64,000 bases of DNA from Chloranthus sessilifolius (GCA_021018995.1 CM037588.1:88262765-88326764); one strand, 5' to 3'; shown: positions 11,268 to 23,032, counted from the first letter of the stretch. Translations and numbers: made by a program. Notes: generated by a model not told the origin, from the sequence alone.

Positions 11268-11660
11268 GTCTCGCGCGAGCAGGAACTATTCCTCGCTCGA
11301 GCGGTCACTTAACTTCGCTTGAGCGAGTATTTAACCTCGCGCGCGCGGTTAAAACGAGGTATCAACCCTCGCGCATGCGGTCACCCTAAATCGCTCAACT
11401 GACTTCTTTTCATCACACGAGCGGTTAAAATGAGGTGTTCAATCCTCGCGCGAGTGAGTATTATTCATCGCTCGAGCGGTTAAAATGAGATCACTCGAGC
11501 GGTTAAAATGAGCCATCTGAAGCTGTACGTAATGCCTCGCTCGAGCGAGCCTCCCCTTTACTTTGGGTCTCGCTCGAGCGGGCCCAGAATGAAATCTGTT
11601 CTCAAGTTTTATATTTTTTCCTTGCTCGAGATAGCCATTTAGACCGCTCGAGCGGACCAC
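11268..11660. repeat. TCGCTCGAGCGA palindrome array in A LTR
   Basis: About fourteen copies of a degenerate palindrome centred on CTCGAG flanked by CGC/GCG, at about 11271, 11292, 11315, 11334, 11367, 11391, 11411, 11444, 11466, 11490, 11535, 11567, 11619 and 11642. Spacers are unrelated to each other. CpG density is far above the surrounding AT-rich DNA. Confidence 0.85.
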
Positions 11661-12128
11661 GACAGAATTAAGTGCTCGATTAGTTCGAGAAAAAGATTTC
11701 TTTCTCCATTCTAAGGCTTATAAATGTTAAAATCATTCATCTATTATTTCATACTCTATTAAACACACACATAAACATCTCAACCCATACCTCAATCGAT
11801 AGACCCCGTATAATCTCGATCTTAGTTTCGAAACAGATGAAAAGGGTCTCCACAGTTTCTTGTAGTCTACCAGCCTCCATCTTTACAAAACCCTCTCTCC
11901 TTGTTCTCTATTTTTCTCTCCTCTCTATTTTTCCTTCTCTCTAACTAGGAGGAATTAGGTTACGTATGAGAGATTTCTCTCACTTTTCTCTTATATAGTG
12001 AAAACTAGTGTGTTTTGCACACACACACACCCTCAGTGTGTACATGATAGTCTTGGTTTCCTTGTGAACCACACATACATGTGTATGATACATGACGTGT
12101 ACGGTTTACAAAAATCTGAGGTTATGAC

Positions 12129-13297
12129 AATATAAATATTGTGCAGACCAGATCATCAAGAAATGTGTCCCTGGTTGTGATTTCCCCAGTATTCTAAGCA
12201 TATGCCATGAAAATGCCTGTGGGGGTCACTTGGGAAAAGATAGCAACTAAGGTACTGCAGTGTGGATATTATTGGCCTTCCTTGTTCAAGGATGCCCATA
12301 CACACTGTCAGGCCTGTGTCAGATGTCAAAGGAAGGGTGGTATTTCCAAGAGAAATTCAATGCCATTGCAGCCCATCCTTGTTGTGAAAGTATTTGACAT
12401 TTGGGGAATAGACTTTATGGGACCCTTTCTTCCTTCCAATGGTTATAATTTCATCCTTGTGGCTGTGGATTATATTTTCAAATGGGTGGAAGCAGCTGCC
12501 ACAAGGACCAATGACCACAAAGTAGTCCTGAAATTTATAAAAGAAAATATTTTCTCCAGATTTGGCACCCCTAAAGCCAGCATCAGTGATGGGGGCAGCC
12601 ATTTCTGTAACAGAAACTTTGAGAGCTTACACAAGAAGCATGTTGTTACTCATAGGATTGCTACTCTATATCTCCCACAGACCAGTGGGCAAGTGGAGAT
12701 TTTCAACAGGGAAATTAAGTACATCCTGGAGAAGACAGTGAGGACTAATAGGAAGGATTGGGCTGTGAAACTGACTGATGCATTGTGGGCCTATAGGACT
12801 GCCTATAAGATCCAATTAGAATGTCCCCATTTAGAATAGTCTATGGCAAAGCTTGCCATCTGCCAGTACAGTTAGAGCAGAAGGCCTTTTGGGCTATTGA
12901 GAGTTTAAACATGGATCTAACATTTGCTAGTGTACATAGGAAGTTGTAGCTATCTAAGCTGGAGGAGCTGAGATTAGATGATTAAACCAACTCAAGAATC
13001 TATAAGGAGAAAGCTAAGGCATTCTTTGACAAGAGCCTTTTGAGAAAAGACTTTGAGATGGGTGCTAAGGTATGGTTGTTCAACCCCAGGCTAAAAATTT
13101 TCCCAGGAAAGTAGAGAACCAGATGGGATGGTCCTTTTACTGTTCTTCATGCATCCCCATTTAGGGCAGTGGAAATCATGGACCCCACTTCTAGGAAGAT
13201 CATGAAAGTAAATGGTCAGAGGCTTAAACTTTGTGTAGAAAAATCTGTGGAGTCATTTGAGACCATCTACCTTCAAGAACCTCCCACTGATAAGTGA
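12129..13297 (+). pseudogene. Athila integrase, 5'-truncated and broken (element D)
   Basis: The frame enters at the zinc finger (His in '[11 protein letters not shown]', cysteines in 'CQACVRCQ') and contains the D,D,E core: 'GIDFMGPF', 'SDGGSHF' and the Glu in '[12 protein letters not shown]'. The C-terminal part, with '[10 protein letters not shown]', 'NMDL', 'FPGK..RWDGPF' and 'KVNGQRLK', continues in another frame after a frameshift at about 12815-12835, and contains TAG/TAA codons near 12947, 12984 and 13114. The natural stop is at 13295-13297. No chromodomain follows, as expected for Athila. Confidence 0.87.
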
Positions 13298-13687
13298 TCC
13301 ATAGCCTTGTAACTTGTGTATCATAGCTGTTTTGTTTTTGTGTCTTCAGTGTGTGCTTTTAAAATTCCGTTATTTACTGTTGTGTGCGCTGTTAAATTTT
13401 GTGTGAATGTTGAGTGCCTAGAGAATCTGGATCTAGGTTTGAGAATCTTCATCTACTATGTATTGGAACATCTGCATGTGTAATTTGAGTGTAGGGTGGA
13501 CTATGCAATGTAGAGTTTAAGATGATTGGCAGCTATGATCTGTATTTTGAACATTTGTGGGCATGAATTATGCAATAAGCATGGGCCTAATAGTTGTGAT
13601 ATAGGAGAATTGAGACAGAAATTTGGTGCTGGTGGACCATGGCAGAGAGCATGACAGATAAAATGTGAGAATGCAGTGAATTTAGCT
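13298..13687 (+). other. Intergenic region after D integrase
   Basis: No gene seen. T-rich and GT-rich sequence without recognisable signals; it leads into the CTCGCGA array. Confidence 0.4.
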
Positions 13688-14030
13688 GCCTCGCGAAGAT
13701 CAGGTAGCTTAGCGAGCACTTGTCAAGCTAATTTTTGCCCTCTCGCATGGCTTAGTGAACTTCGCGAGCCTCAGTTCGAGTGGACAGGAGGATCTCACTA
13801 GTCTCTAATGTGTAAATCTCATCAGTGCAAGATCCTCGCGAGACCCTTATTCTCAGCGAAAGTGCCTATCGCGAAGCTCATTATGAACTGCATGAATAGT
13901 GAATGATCTTGCACCGGACTGTGCGACAGGTTTATTCCATGCCTATTTCAGGTCGTGAGGCTCAATTGCTCCAATCTCATCCTCACGACATCCTTGTGAG
14001 AGCCTCGCGAAGCACGAGTTTCCTTGTTTT
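13688..14030. repeat. CTCGCGA motif array, internal copy (element D)
   Basis: About twelve TCGCGA-like words (for example near 13690, 13709, 13757, 13836, 13868, 14003) in 340 bases. This is the same motif as in the U3 arrays of LTR B and the D 3' LTR, here placed between the integrase and the extra ORF. I found no clear TATA box between it and the ATG at 14408. Confidence 0.75.
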
Positions 14031-14407
14031 AAGCCCCACGACTGCTTCTTCCTCATTTACTTTCTCTGCCCTAGCTTCCAGAGCACACCCCAGAGGGGTC
14101 ACTTCCACTTTTCTCCTTCATTACCCATTTTTCCACAGCACTTACACCCTGCTCCTGCCACGTTGCTCCGCATCACAAGCCGCAAATTTTGCACCTGGTA
14201 TGGCATGGATTGATTCACTGTGAAGATTCTGGCTAAAACTGTAACTTTGTGAGGGTAAATTCTCATTTTTCTCAGCTATACTGTTGTTTGCTATTTTCCC
14301 TAGATTTTTTTTTTATGCTTGAGGGAAAAGTTGCTCAGGGGAATCATTTGAGCTGTAGACCAATTGGGGTTCACAATTCAAGAGCTATAATCTAGGTGTT
14401 GGGATAA

Positions 14408-17404
14408 ATGGCTGATAAATCCCCATTTGTGGAAGACCTAGTTGCCCTATTGAACCCTCCACCTACTGACCTCCCCATGGCCATAAGAAATTCAGTGAGG
14501 ATTGCTAAGGCTTCCACTGTAGAGGGCGCTGATGCCCCTGTACCCCCATCTAAAAACCCTAAGAAGAGGGCTGCCCCAAAGAAGAGGGCAAGGACTGCCA
14601 CTCTGAGCCCTAAAAAGTCCAAGAAACAGAAGAAGGGAAAGGAGGTTGTCCCTGAAGTTAATCCCCTGACAACTCCTAGTGATTTTATGGCTGCCATCAA
14701 ACTGGAGGCAGAGACGGCCTTTGAAAAGGAATTCTTTGAAAAAGAACCCTTGACTTCTCCATCCATGGACTTCCTTACCAAAGGCTCTTTAGAGCCCTTG
14801 TGAAGCCCTTGTTGGAACTAGTGTACCCCAGATTGGTATATCGATTTTACCAGAACATCAGGGTCAAGAAGGATAATGATGGAAACTCCGTATTGCTGAT
14901 CCTAGTGGATAATTTTGAAATGTTAGTGGATCCATTTGTGATAGCCCATGTCCTAGGGATACCAGTTGCCTACAACCCAGAGTCTACCTTGGGAGGACCT
15001 CTAACTGTCCCCATTGTTGTGATTGCAAAGAAGATAACACAAGGGAAGAAGGCTTCAGGAGACTCCATCAGGAGGAGAGACTTGGAGCCCAGTCTGCTTT
15101 TCACGGATCATGTTCTGGGAAAGAACATCTATGTGACTGGGCACCAACAGGAGAGAAGGGCACCCATAACTGATGCCATCTATAGCTTCTCTCAGGGGCA
15201 TTGCTTTGGTGTTGCCCAACTGATCGTTGATGGAATGATTAACATCCATCTCAAGGTGCAAAAGAAGCAGAAGCCCCACGCACTACCATATAGAAGGCTG
15301 ATTACAACACTGCTAAAAAAGGGGGGTTATCCATAAAAGATAGGGGAGGAAACAGAGACACTGGCCCTTGTGGAATTTGGAAGAAGAGTGTGGACAATTA
15401 GCATCTCCATGATGGGGAAGAAAAAGGAGTCTAAGGTTGCACCTACCATTGAAGAAGCTGCAGCAGCTTCCACCTCTCCAGCCACCTCAGGAGCTGTCAG
15501 CCTACCCACGTTTACCACTACATCAGTAGGCCGTACAACTGCCAGCTATGCCACACTTTCCATACACCATCAGCCACCAAACACCATCAGTCCCTACTCC
15601 ACAACCCACACCCACTCTTACCCTTATACCATCAGCCCCTACTCAACAACCCACACCCACTCCTACCCTAGTGTCAGCTCCAAGTCAACCCACATTCCCA
15701 TTTACTTTACCCACACCACCCATTACCAGAAAATATACCAATAAGAGAGCCTCTAAACCATCTGAAGTACCCACTGAACCTCCCCAACCCATTTCCTTAC
15801 CAGACCTTACTCCTTTACTTCAGTCCATTCAAACCCAAGTGCACCCAACCACTACAGCTGTCCCCATACCAGGCCCTCTTCCAACCTCAATAACCACCTC
15901 GATTTCAGACCTACCTACACCTTTTCCTTATGATGACAGTGAACCTTTCGCCACTGACAGTGACCAACCCAATACCTCTACACCCATTAAACCTGACACA
16001 TTTGACCCCTTTAACCATTTCATTCACTTTTTCTCTTCCCATGACCTAGACTCATACACCACTGAGGGATTCTCAGCCATGTTAGACTCCATTGTGGAGG
16101 GCGTTAGGTATGAGTTCACACCTTTGCCAGATTCACCACAGCCTACCCATTTCACCCCTTCCCCAACATCCCCTCCACCAACCCAATTCAACCATGCCCC
16201 AACCTCATCTTTCCAACCCATCCTAACCACCCGACCCACAATCCCAACCATTCCAGAGCCCTGATACTTTTCCTACTTACCTCGCTACAAACCCATCTTC
16301 TTGCAAATACCTAAAACCAAACCACCCTCTAAACTAGCCTACAATCCATCCAGTCCACACTTCTCAACTTTACCCGAACACCCCACCCACCTACACATAT
16401 CTCCATACCTATAACTACCCCCCTCCTTCACCATAGCCTTTATTTTCAGTACCTACAACCACAGCTTCCACACAAACAAATCCTCATATTGAGGACCTGA
16501 CCGTGGTCCCAGTTCCCCTACCTCACCTTAGCCACTACCTTCTGTGGTGACAGCAACTGCTGCCACACAGACACACATTGAGCCTGTGGAGTTGACCCTT
16601 ATCCAACCAACCCTGGCCTCTACCTCCACCCAGACTGATCCTGAGGTAGAGGAACTGCCCCTCCCACATTTAGCCTTCACCTCTACCTTCACCAAAACTG
16701 ATTTGGAGGAAGAAAAGCTACCCATTTTACCCATTTTCACCTCTACCTCCACTCAATCAGACCCTGAACTAGAAATCCTGCTCCCTATCCCACCTTCCAC
16801 TACCTTTGCGTCCACCCAAACTAATCTTGAGGAGGAGCTGGCAACAACCCGTCCACATCTATCATCTATCCCATCATCCTCATCCACTCCCTACCCTACA
16901 TTTGAGGACCCTACAGAAAGGGTCATGGTTCTTGCTGCCTCCAACCCCATGCCACCTTTCTCAACCCTCACCCGAGCTATGAAGGGAAATCCCTATATCA
17001 TGAGAAGGGTAGCTGAGCTCAACTCCAGGATAAAGCAGCCACTACTAGTTGAGATTGCTCAACAGCAACTAGACCATAGAGGTGAAAAGAGGAAACTAGA
17101 GCAAGCTGTGTTGCAAGCCCTAAAATTATACCAAGTATACAAGGAGAAGGCAGAACAGTTGGCAAAGCTTGCAGACACCCTCGAAGCAACAATCTCAGTC
17201 ATGAAGCCACCCTCAGCAGCAAGAGTGTCAATCAAGGAGCCTTCTCAACAACAGGGCAGCACCAAGCCCAAGAAGCCAGCTGCCAAAAAAACCAAGGTTG
17301 GTGCTGTCAGTGCTGACACAGTGAAGAAAGAGAAGAACAAATATGAAGAGAAATATGGCTGGACCCCTAATTTTGTCCTGAGCTCAGACTTAGATTTAGA
17401 CTAG
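14408..17404 (+). pseudogene. Extra ORF of element D, PF20167-like domain plus Pro/Thr-rich and coiled-coil parts (broken)
   Basis: Starts at the ATG at 14408. Residues 45-80 are Lys/Arg-rich and look like a bipartite nuclear localisation signal. After a frameshift near 14800 comes the domain shared with 319-1614 and 41466-42675 ('YPRLVYRFYQN', 'NIYVTGHQQERRA', 'LPYRRLITTLL'). A second frameshift at the G-run near 15321-15326 leads to a long Pro/Thr/Ser-rich segment (15370-16260), then, after a low-complexity gap, five tandem 21-residue repeats with TQT-like cores, a predicted helical segment ('EKRKLEQAVLQAL' to 'LADTLEATI') and a Lys-rich tail ending at 17404. The G element keeps a homologous C-terminus. 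Ancestral length was about 1000 residues. The position matches the 'env-like' ORF of Athila, but I see no signal peptide or transmembrane segment. Function unknown. Confidence 0.7.
16556..16850 (+). repeat. Tandem 63-bp coding repeat (TQT-motif peptide)
   Basis: Within the D extra ORF five peptide repeats of about 21 residues have cores TQTH, TQTD, TKTD, TQSD and TQTN at residues 8, 29, 50, 70 and 91 of the frame opening at 16544, each followed by an acidic EVEEL-like stretch. The regular phase shows duplication in steps of about 63 bases. Confidence 0.75.
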
Positions 17405-19317
17405 CTTTAGGTTGTAGTGTGGTCAATTGTACTTAGAGGCTGTAATTATTTTCTGTCTAGGTAGATTTTTTCAATCTCATTGTTGTGCTTTACTACACTT
17501 TATAGTCTGTTTATTTTGTAACTGTTGTATTTAGTTCTTATAAATGGAAATTTCTTTTTCTTGTGTGCCTTACTTGCTTTGCTATCATATTTATAATTTC
17601 TGTACAAGTTAGTTTCATATTTTATGCTGATAATTTTAATTGCACCCTACTTCCCCTGGTGTCTCATTCTTTGAAATAGTGGAGACACTATTCCTCATAG
17701 GTTTGGGGGTATGGCAGGGTAAGCCAATGATGTAGTTAACCTAAGTGCAACAGTTTTGATTAAGTGTGTAATAAATAGAGTTAATCCACCTAAGTAATTT
17801 TGAAGAGAAAATTTAAAACTGATGCAAACTGTGTAACATTGAAACTCACTGAAAAATCAATTACTTCCATGAGGTGAGCATCAAGAGAAATCTTTCACAA
17901 TCAAAACTTAGTGAACCAGTAAGGAGAGAATAAGGTGAAAACATGCCTATGAGTTCAATTAAAGACCATACCCAGTGAGCTTTGAGCCTGAAATTTTTTG
18001 ATAGAGTGTCTATGGCAACCTTTTCTGCTGTAAGGACTGACAGATTCAACCTCTTTGCACTAGTAGTTAGGCACCCCAAGTTGAAACTGTTTGACAGTAA
18101 TCATGACACTAAGGAGATGATCAAGGCCTTCATTTTGTCAATTTGAGGCTAAAGTACCAACCCATTGAAATTGCCCTTTTACATACACCCTTTGAGTCCT
18201 AAATTCTAATTTTTCTGTAAGATACACCAGAGTACCTGTACCTAAACCGGTAGACCTAATTAACCTTACCCTCACTCTGAGAATTTAGAAGGTAAAGGAG
18301 AAGGAGATGAAGGTAGATAAGTTGGGTTCAACATTTGGTGAATGAAGGAGTGAAGCAACATGTGGATAGCAGTGTATCTATGGGATAGTGTGGCATTACA
18401 TAAAAATAAAAATAAAAAAATAAAAGGAAAAAAGAGAAGTCAAGATGATAACTTCATCTGAAAATTGAAAGGAAGAAGAGAGGCTGGCCACTTTGAATAT
18501 GAAAAATGTCAATGAAGATGAAGTATGCTGAATTCAAGAAGAGGAAGTCATGAATCACCTCCCTACCTTGCTGATTTCTCAGTTTGAATCCCCTTTGTCC
18601 CTTTCATTCTTCATAAACCTCAATCATAAGCCACATCAAAACCCATCAAAAAGACCATGTTGATCTTAAGTGAAGTGAGCTGCCATGTGGAGACAAAGGA
18701 ATGCCTGATCTATGGAGAGAAGTGTCTGCTGATGTTAGAAATTAGGAGCAAATGCCTATGCTCATGCTTGCAGACCCATTTGGGGTCTATAACTGCTCTT
18801 GAGCTTGTGTGAAATGGTACACCCTTAAAATCAATTATGAGAAACATCCCTGGTAAGCATTGGGTCTGAGATTCGAATCATTGGGGCATTGTTTGAACTT
18901 GAATTTTGATTTACTGGTAAGCTTAGTACTGTTTTGCACATAATGTTTTCTTAGTGTCAGCTAATTGGATGTGATGAGTATGCATGCATGAATGAGGTGT
19001 TAAATTGTTTGCATATACTATTTTGGAACTCATTTAATTTTGATAGAGCAAGGGTGGAATGAAAATTTATTAATTGCAAACTGCTTAGCCACTGTTTACA
19101 CTGTGGTTAATTGTGTTCATAGAGAAGTTTGTGGGTATCTTCACTGAAAACCCTCAGGAGACTTCACTCCTCCACTAAGGATCACCTAGGGGTTTAAAAG
19201 GCTGGATGCATAAGCTAAATGCATTTGTACTCCCTATGAAAGTGGCATTTAAATTTTTGGAGTGGCTATTTAATTTTTCCTTTGCTCGAGGACTAGCAAA
19301 GATTAGGTTTGGGGGTG
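17405..19317 (+). other. 3' untranslated region of element D
   Basis: Non-coding. It contains segments conserved with G (49074-50724) and E (29379-30779): 'AAGACCATACCCAGTGAG' (17963 region), an A-rich 'AAAAATAAAAATAAAA' tract near 18400, the 'CTGAAAACCCTCAGGAGAC' block near 19143, and the closing 'GACTAGCAAAG.TTAGGTTTGGGGGTG', whose purine-rich end serves as polypurine tract at about 19305-19317. Confidence 0.7.
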
Positions 19318-19689
19318 TGTTAAGCACTGAAAAATACCATTTTTCACCTCTTAACCTAGCCTTTACTATACCTTGGAGCTATCTAATAAATCTATTTTGA
19401 GTGTGTTTTATAGTTAGTAATGAAAATGCATCTTAGGACAATAGTCCCCATTTTGAGGCCAAGAAGAGAGAGATTTAAAGCCAAGGGCTGCAGCTGATGG
19501 AAGAACAAATAATACACCAGGGTGGTACACACCATGGTCACTATTTTGGCTGCTGAGGTGGGCCCTAGAAGTCAAATGGATGAAAGAAAGATGGGCAAAG
19601 CAGAGAACACTTCTACAGCAGTATGTGCACTACAGCAAAGCAAAGAAATGTCATACTCACACAGCCCTTGCGTAGTTGAATTTGGTATG

Positions 19690-20110
19690 AAAAGCCCCCT
19701 TGTGCAGCGCTCGCTTCGCTCAAGCCCGCAGCAGTAAAAGAACATGCATAGATCTCATACAGTGCACTGCAACAAACTTAAAGCTCACACACATCTTGTG
19801 CAAATGAAGAGGAGAGAGAGCCCCAGAAAATATTCTCGTGAAGTTCTCGCATATACCCCGCACGCTTCAAAGAGAAAGCCAACCATGAGAGATGTGCATT
19901 CCATCCTAACGATCAACCCCACGCAGCACGAGAGATCCTCGCGACTTGAGCCACCTGGACCACCATCTGCGCCAGCTATAATATCCATATCAAGAGATCC
20001 TCGTGAGATGCACTACTCACTGCAATTCAACTTCACGAGCTATAGTATTTACACCAAAAGATCCTCGCGAGCTACCTTTCATCCACGCGACATCCACGCG
20101 AGATACAGAA
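19690..20110. repeat. CTCGCGA motif array in U3 of D LTR
   Basis: About ten TCGCGA-like words (near 19707, 19831, 19936, 20000, 20066, 20086 and 20095), thinner and more decayed than in LTR B. It ends about 220 bases upstream of the TATA-like box. Confidence 0.7.
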
Positions 20111-20328
20111 ATCAAGCATATTTAGCCTTGCAAGGCTCAGGATCCCCACTTCTCAGTCCATGCACAGGGACACTTCGGGGATTTCCCCACTTCTAGGACA
20201 CGTCCTGAGGTTCTAACCTATTTCCCACTTCTCGAGGCATCCAAGGGTCACAATTGGGCCACATCTTCAAGCAACAATTAGGGTTTTTCTCTTCTGTTTT
20301 CTTATTGGCCAAGGCAGTGAGAGACTTT

Positions 20329-20337
20329 GAATATAAG
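20329..20337 (+). promoter_or_regulatory. TATA-like box of D LTR
   Basis: GAATATAAG, preceded at about 20303 by an inverted CCAAT box (ATTGG). Position relative to the array matches the other Athila LTRs. Confidence 0.4.
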
Positions 20338-21640
20338 TTGTGCTCATGGCTGAAATAAACATCTTCTCCTTTTCTTAAGTTGGCTATGAGCTCCAGAGTG
20401 TTTAGGTCATTTAGGGTTAGGGTTAGGTCATCCTTTTTCTTTTCTTCTTCCTTAGCTCAGCATTTGTTGGCTGAGATCTTTTGTAAGAAGAGAGTATACT
20501 TCAGTTTGTAATGGGTTTGGTTTTGGCTTTGGGAGCTGATTTGGGTTTTTACACTAGCTATTGCCTTATGGGAAAACATTGTAAGTTTCATTTTAAATCA
20601 ATCCAATGCCATGTTTATAGTTTAATTAAATCTGCATTTCCTTGTGTTGGTAACATAGGGTCTTATAGGTTTGATGCACCCATGGCTGCTTGAGCTTTTG
20701 TAGCCCTGTAACCATGGTGGCAGCAGCAGTTTTCTTATTCTATCTCATCATCTGTGAGGAAGATAACCTCTAGGATAGCCTGTGATTATTGAAGTGGACA
20801 GACTATAGCCTTAAGGTTGGTCTTAATCACAAATTTAAGATGAAATCTTCTTCTCTGCACTTGAGCTTGTAGCCAAGTGAGAGATAGTTGCAGAACCAAA
20901 CTCTCCTTTATCTTGCCATGCCATCATCAGTTCTTAGATCTGTTATTCTATAGAGATTGCAGACTTGTGAGTTGGGTCATTACAAGCCTTTTGTAGCAAT
21001 GACCAGATGAATCTAAGTACCCATTCAGCCTCTGATTGTCTATGGTTTCCACTAAATTTTTAAGGGCTAATTGTTCCTATGGATGCACGAGCTTTTGTAG
21101 CTTTGCAAACATAGTGTCTACAATGATGTTTGTGTTATGATTTGATCCATTGAATGGAGGAAATCCCTAGGATAGTCTGTGACCATTGAAGTGGATAGGC
21201 TATAGCCTTAAGATCAATCCATTCCCTTGGGTTAGGTGAGCCTTACAGATGTGCTTTTTTGGTAGCCATCTGAAGCTCTGCTGCAAAGCCATTTCTAGAT
21301 CTGAGTTGCATTACTGAGTTACTCTCAGCTGCTTACTTCTCATCATTTTATCTTTATTTCAACTAACCACCATCATCCTTCGTAAACCCTTTCTCATACT
21401 ATAGGACTACGTTTATTTTATTTTATATTTTAATTTTAGTTGTGACAACCCCAAAACTCCCTTCTTTAGGATTACTAGATTTGTACTTAGATATGGAGAT
21501 CTACTAACATAATCCTTTTTGGGTTCTCGATCAATCATCCCTGCAGGATAACACTTTCTTATCAAAACTTGCTACAACAGGCCCTGGATCTTGCAGGACT
21601 ATGTGTATTTTGAGATTATTATGTTCATCCATTCTACTCA

Positions 21641-22871
21641 ACTTTTTGATGTATTTTTGCCACCATATATTTACCACACATCACACCAATAATCAAGCAA
21701 TCTAAAATTAACCAACACCGGTGACGCACCCCCTGGTGGAAGAAGAGAAGAGCACTGCCCCAAGGAATTACATCAAGAATGCATGAAGCACTCGATCTAC
21801 AGCCACTCCCGACTCCATGACAGGCTTGCAGCACGTCATCACCTCTCAACTCCGAGTGGCATCTCGGAGGAACGAAGCCACTAGTGAACGTGTCAAAGAA
21901 CCAAGTGACACGGACCACTCCTGTCCCCAATCCGCTAAAATGATATGCGACCCCAAGAATTTCCTCGCATACCGCCAGATAGTCCCCGTCCATTCGACAG
22001 GTCACCGGCTCCCCCTCAAACTTAAGTCTAATAATGCAGACCCAATCCTCTGGGGTCGGCAGCATCAGCCCAATTGGGAAGAACAATGCCTGCTGCTCAT
22101 CTCTCCACCTCTCAAAGATCGCTCCGGTCAGACCTCGGTCGACCTAGAAGGGCTTCAACTCTAGAATCGGCCCGAAGCCAAAAGCCATCAACCGTGCCTG
22201 CTGGAACTCAGGTAGGGTATGGTACCAGGAATGGGGCTCTGAACACGCGGTGCTGATAGCCAGCACCAGGGCTCCTAACAGGCGATAAATGAAAAAAAAA
22301 AAAAAGAATAAGATAAGACTAATAATTACACTAAAACTAACGATAATTACAAGTAACAAGTAAACCTAGTAAGATAAAATAGTAATCACAAACCACAACA
22401 ATCATCTATTAAGCACGCAAAACATGATAAAAGACAGAACGATAAAGTAAACGTGCCTAAAACTATACACAGATTATGCATGAATGTGCACTTACACTAG
22501 ATGCAAGTTCGACGTAAATAAAAGGGGTTTTCAAATCCTAGATGTCTACGTTATAACCTAAATGTAAAAGTAGACTCTTGCTTATGGGTACCGACCTGGT
22601 CTTGCGCGAAGAACTCCCCTAGAGGGATGCATATCACACCCTCCCCCTGAGGCGGGGTGGCATCGTCGTCATCATCCTCATCCGCCTCATCACCACCCTC
22701 CAGTGCCTCCTCCCTCACCACCATCTCAGTATCGCCCTCCACCACAGCCTCAATGCCGGTACGAACCACAGAGGTCTCACCAACTACCCTCACCATCATC
22801 TGCTCAAACTCGGAAGCAGTCAAGCCAACTCTGTAATTACCCTCAGACTCTTTCTCAGAAGCAAAGCTCAA
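21641..22871 (-). pseudogene. Plant mobile domain (PMD) ORF, split by a probable intron, truncated by element D
   Basis: ATG at 22871. The first exon (to about 22551) encodes a short acidic protein ('DEADEDDDDD'). The frame then meets AT-rich DNA with a pyrimidine tract and CTGTTAG acceptor near 22283, after which a continuous frame reads 'FGFGPILELKPF', 'ERWRDEQQALFFPIGLMLPTPEDW' and 'LKFEGEPV', the signature of the aminotransferase-like plant mobile domain (PF10536). One TAG lies after 'LELKPF'. The D LTR at 21640 cuts off the C-terminus. PMD proteins occur both as host genes (MAIL1/MAIN family) and inside gypsy or Mutator-like elements. Here the surroundings and the promoter array shared with the K LTR indicate a TE-borne copy, antisense to the plus-strand Tat-type LTR K. 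Confidence 0.65.
22284..22550 (-). other. Probable intron of the PMD ORF
   Basis: AT-rich, non-coding, with a 14-base pyrimidine run followed by CTGTTAG on the minus strand at its 3' end. The exact donor is not certain; one candidate lies near 22590 within the end of the open first exon. Confidence 0.4.
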
Positions 22872-23024
22872 AAAATTGAAAAGAATGGAAGAAATTGTGT
22901 TCTAAATAGACAAACGGATTGCGAGATATCACGAAAACATGAAAATCTAGACACTAGGAAGCAAGGAAAAGTAGAGACTCGTGAAGAAAACGGATAGCAT
23001 AGGCGAAATGAAAATTTTTGAAGC

Positions 23025-23032
23025 TTATATAG
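23025..23032 (-). promoter_or_regulatory. TATA box of the PMD ORF
   Basis: Minus strand CCCTATATAAGC, 155 bases upstream of the ATG at 22871 and directly downstream of the GCGCAATT array. Confidence 0.6.

Larger units (their letters stand above)
1..12128 (-). mobile_element. Element A: Tekay/Del-like chromovirus (Ty3/gypsy), 3' LTR off-window
   Basis: Read on the minus strand the order is 5' LTR (12128 to 9813), primer binding site, gag, protease, RT, RNase H, integrase, chromodomain, then an extra ORF; the 3' LTR must lie left of base 1. The lineage call rests on the GPF motif followed by a chromodomain ending in an EEPAEILD...IPLV type segment, the PBS resembling the initiator-Met-tRNA complement, and the LTR termini TGTGACAG...TGACA. 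The element sits inside the integrase of the Athila element D, whose reading frame resumes at 12129, and is itself split by solo LTR B. All coding parts carry stops or frameshifts, so it is not autonomous. Confidence 0.88.
9813..12128 (-). repeat. 5' LTR of element A
   Basis: On the plus strand it starts TGTGACAGCCC next to the PBS and ends ...GAGGTTATGACA, where Athila integrase sequence resumes. Its segments 'GACGTATAGTCTAAGGGGTGAG', 'ATATAGCATTGAGCC' and 'CCTACCTCGAAGCGAA' recur in diverged form in the LTRs of F, and the first also in L, showing one LTR superfamily. It contains the 14-copy palindrome array and a CA-rich tract near 12017-12030. Confidence 0.82.
12129..21640 (+). mobile_element. 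Element D: 3' half of an Athila-lineage element
   Basis: Order on the plus strand: integrase, motif array, extra ORF, 3' untranslated region, polypurine tract, LTR. The part 5' of the integrase zinc finger is off-window beyond the inserted element A. LTR type and integrase features ('GIDFMGPF', 'VDY..KWVEA', 'YGKACHLPV', 'KVNGQRLK') place it in Athila. It is inserted within the PMD ORF region at 21641. Confidence 0.85.
19318..21640 (+). repeat. 3' LTR of element D
   Basis: Starts TGTTAAGCAC directly after the polypurine tract and ends ...TTCTACTCA; closest in the window to solo LTR B. The U3 has a CTCGCGA array (about 19690-20110), followed by a TATA-like box and the 'GTGACCATTGAAGTGGA' segments found in all Athila LTRs here. 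Confidence 0.85.

Noticed and set aside
14392-14781. Minus-strand ORF of 129 codons
   Set aside because: Shadow of the Lys/Pro-rich start of the D extra ORF on the plus strand; no homology visible.
16024-16752. Minus-strand Gly/Val-rich ORFs
   Set aside because: Complement of the Pro/Thr-rich coding region of D; composition artefact.
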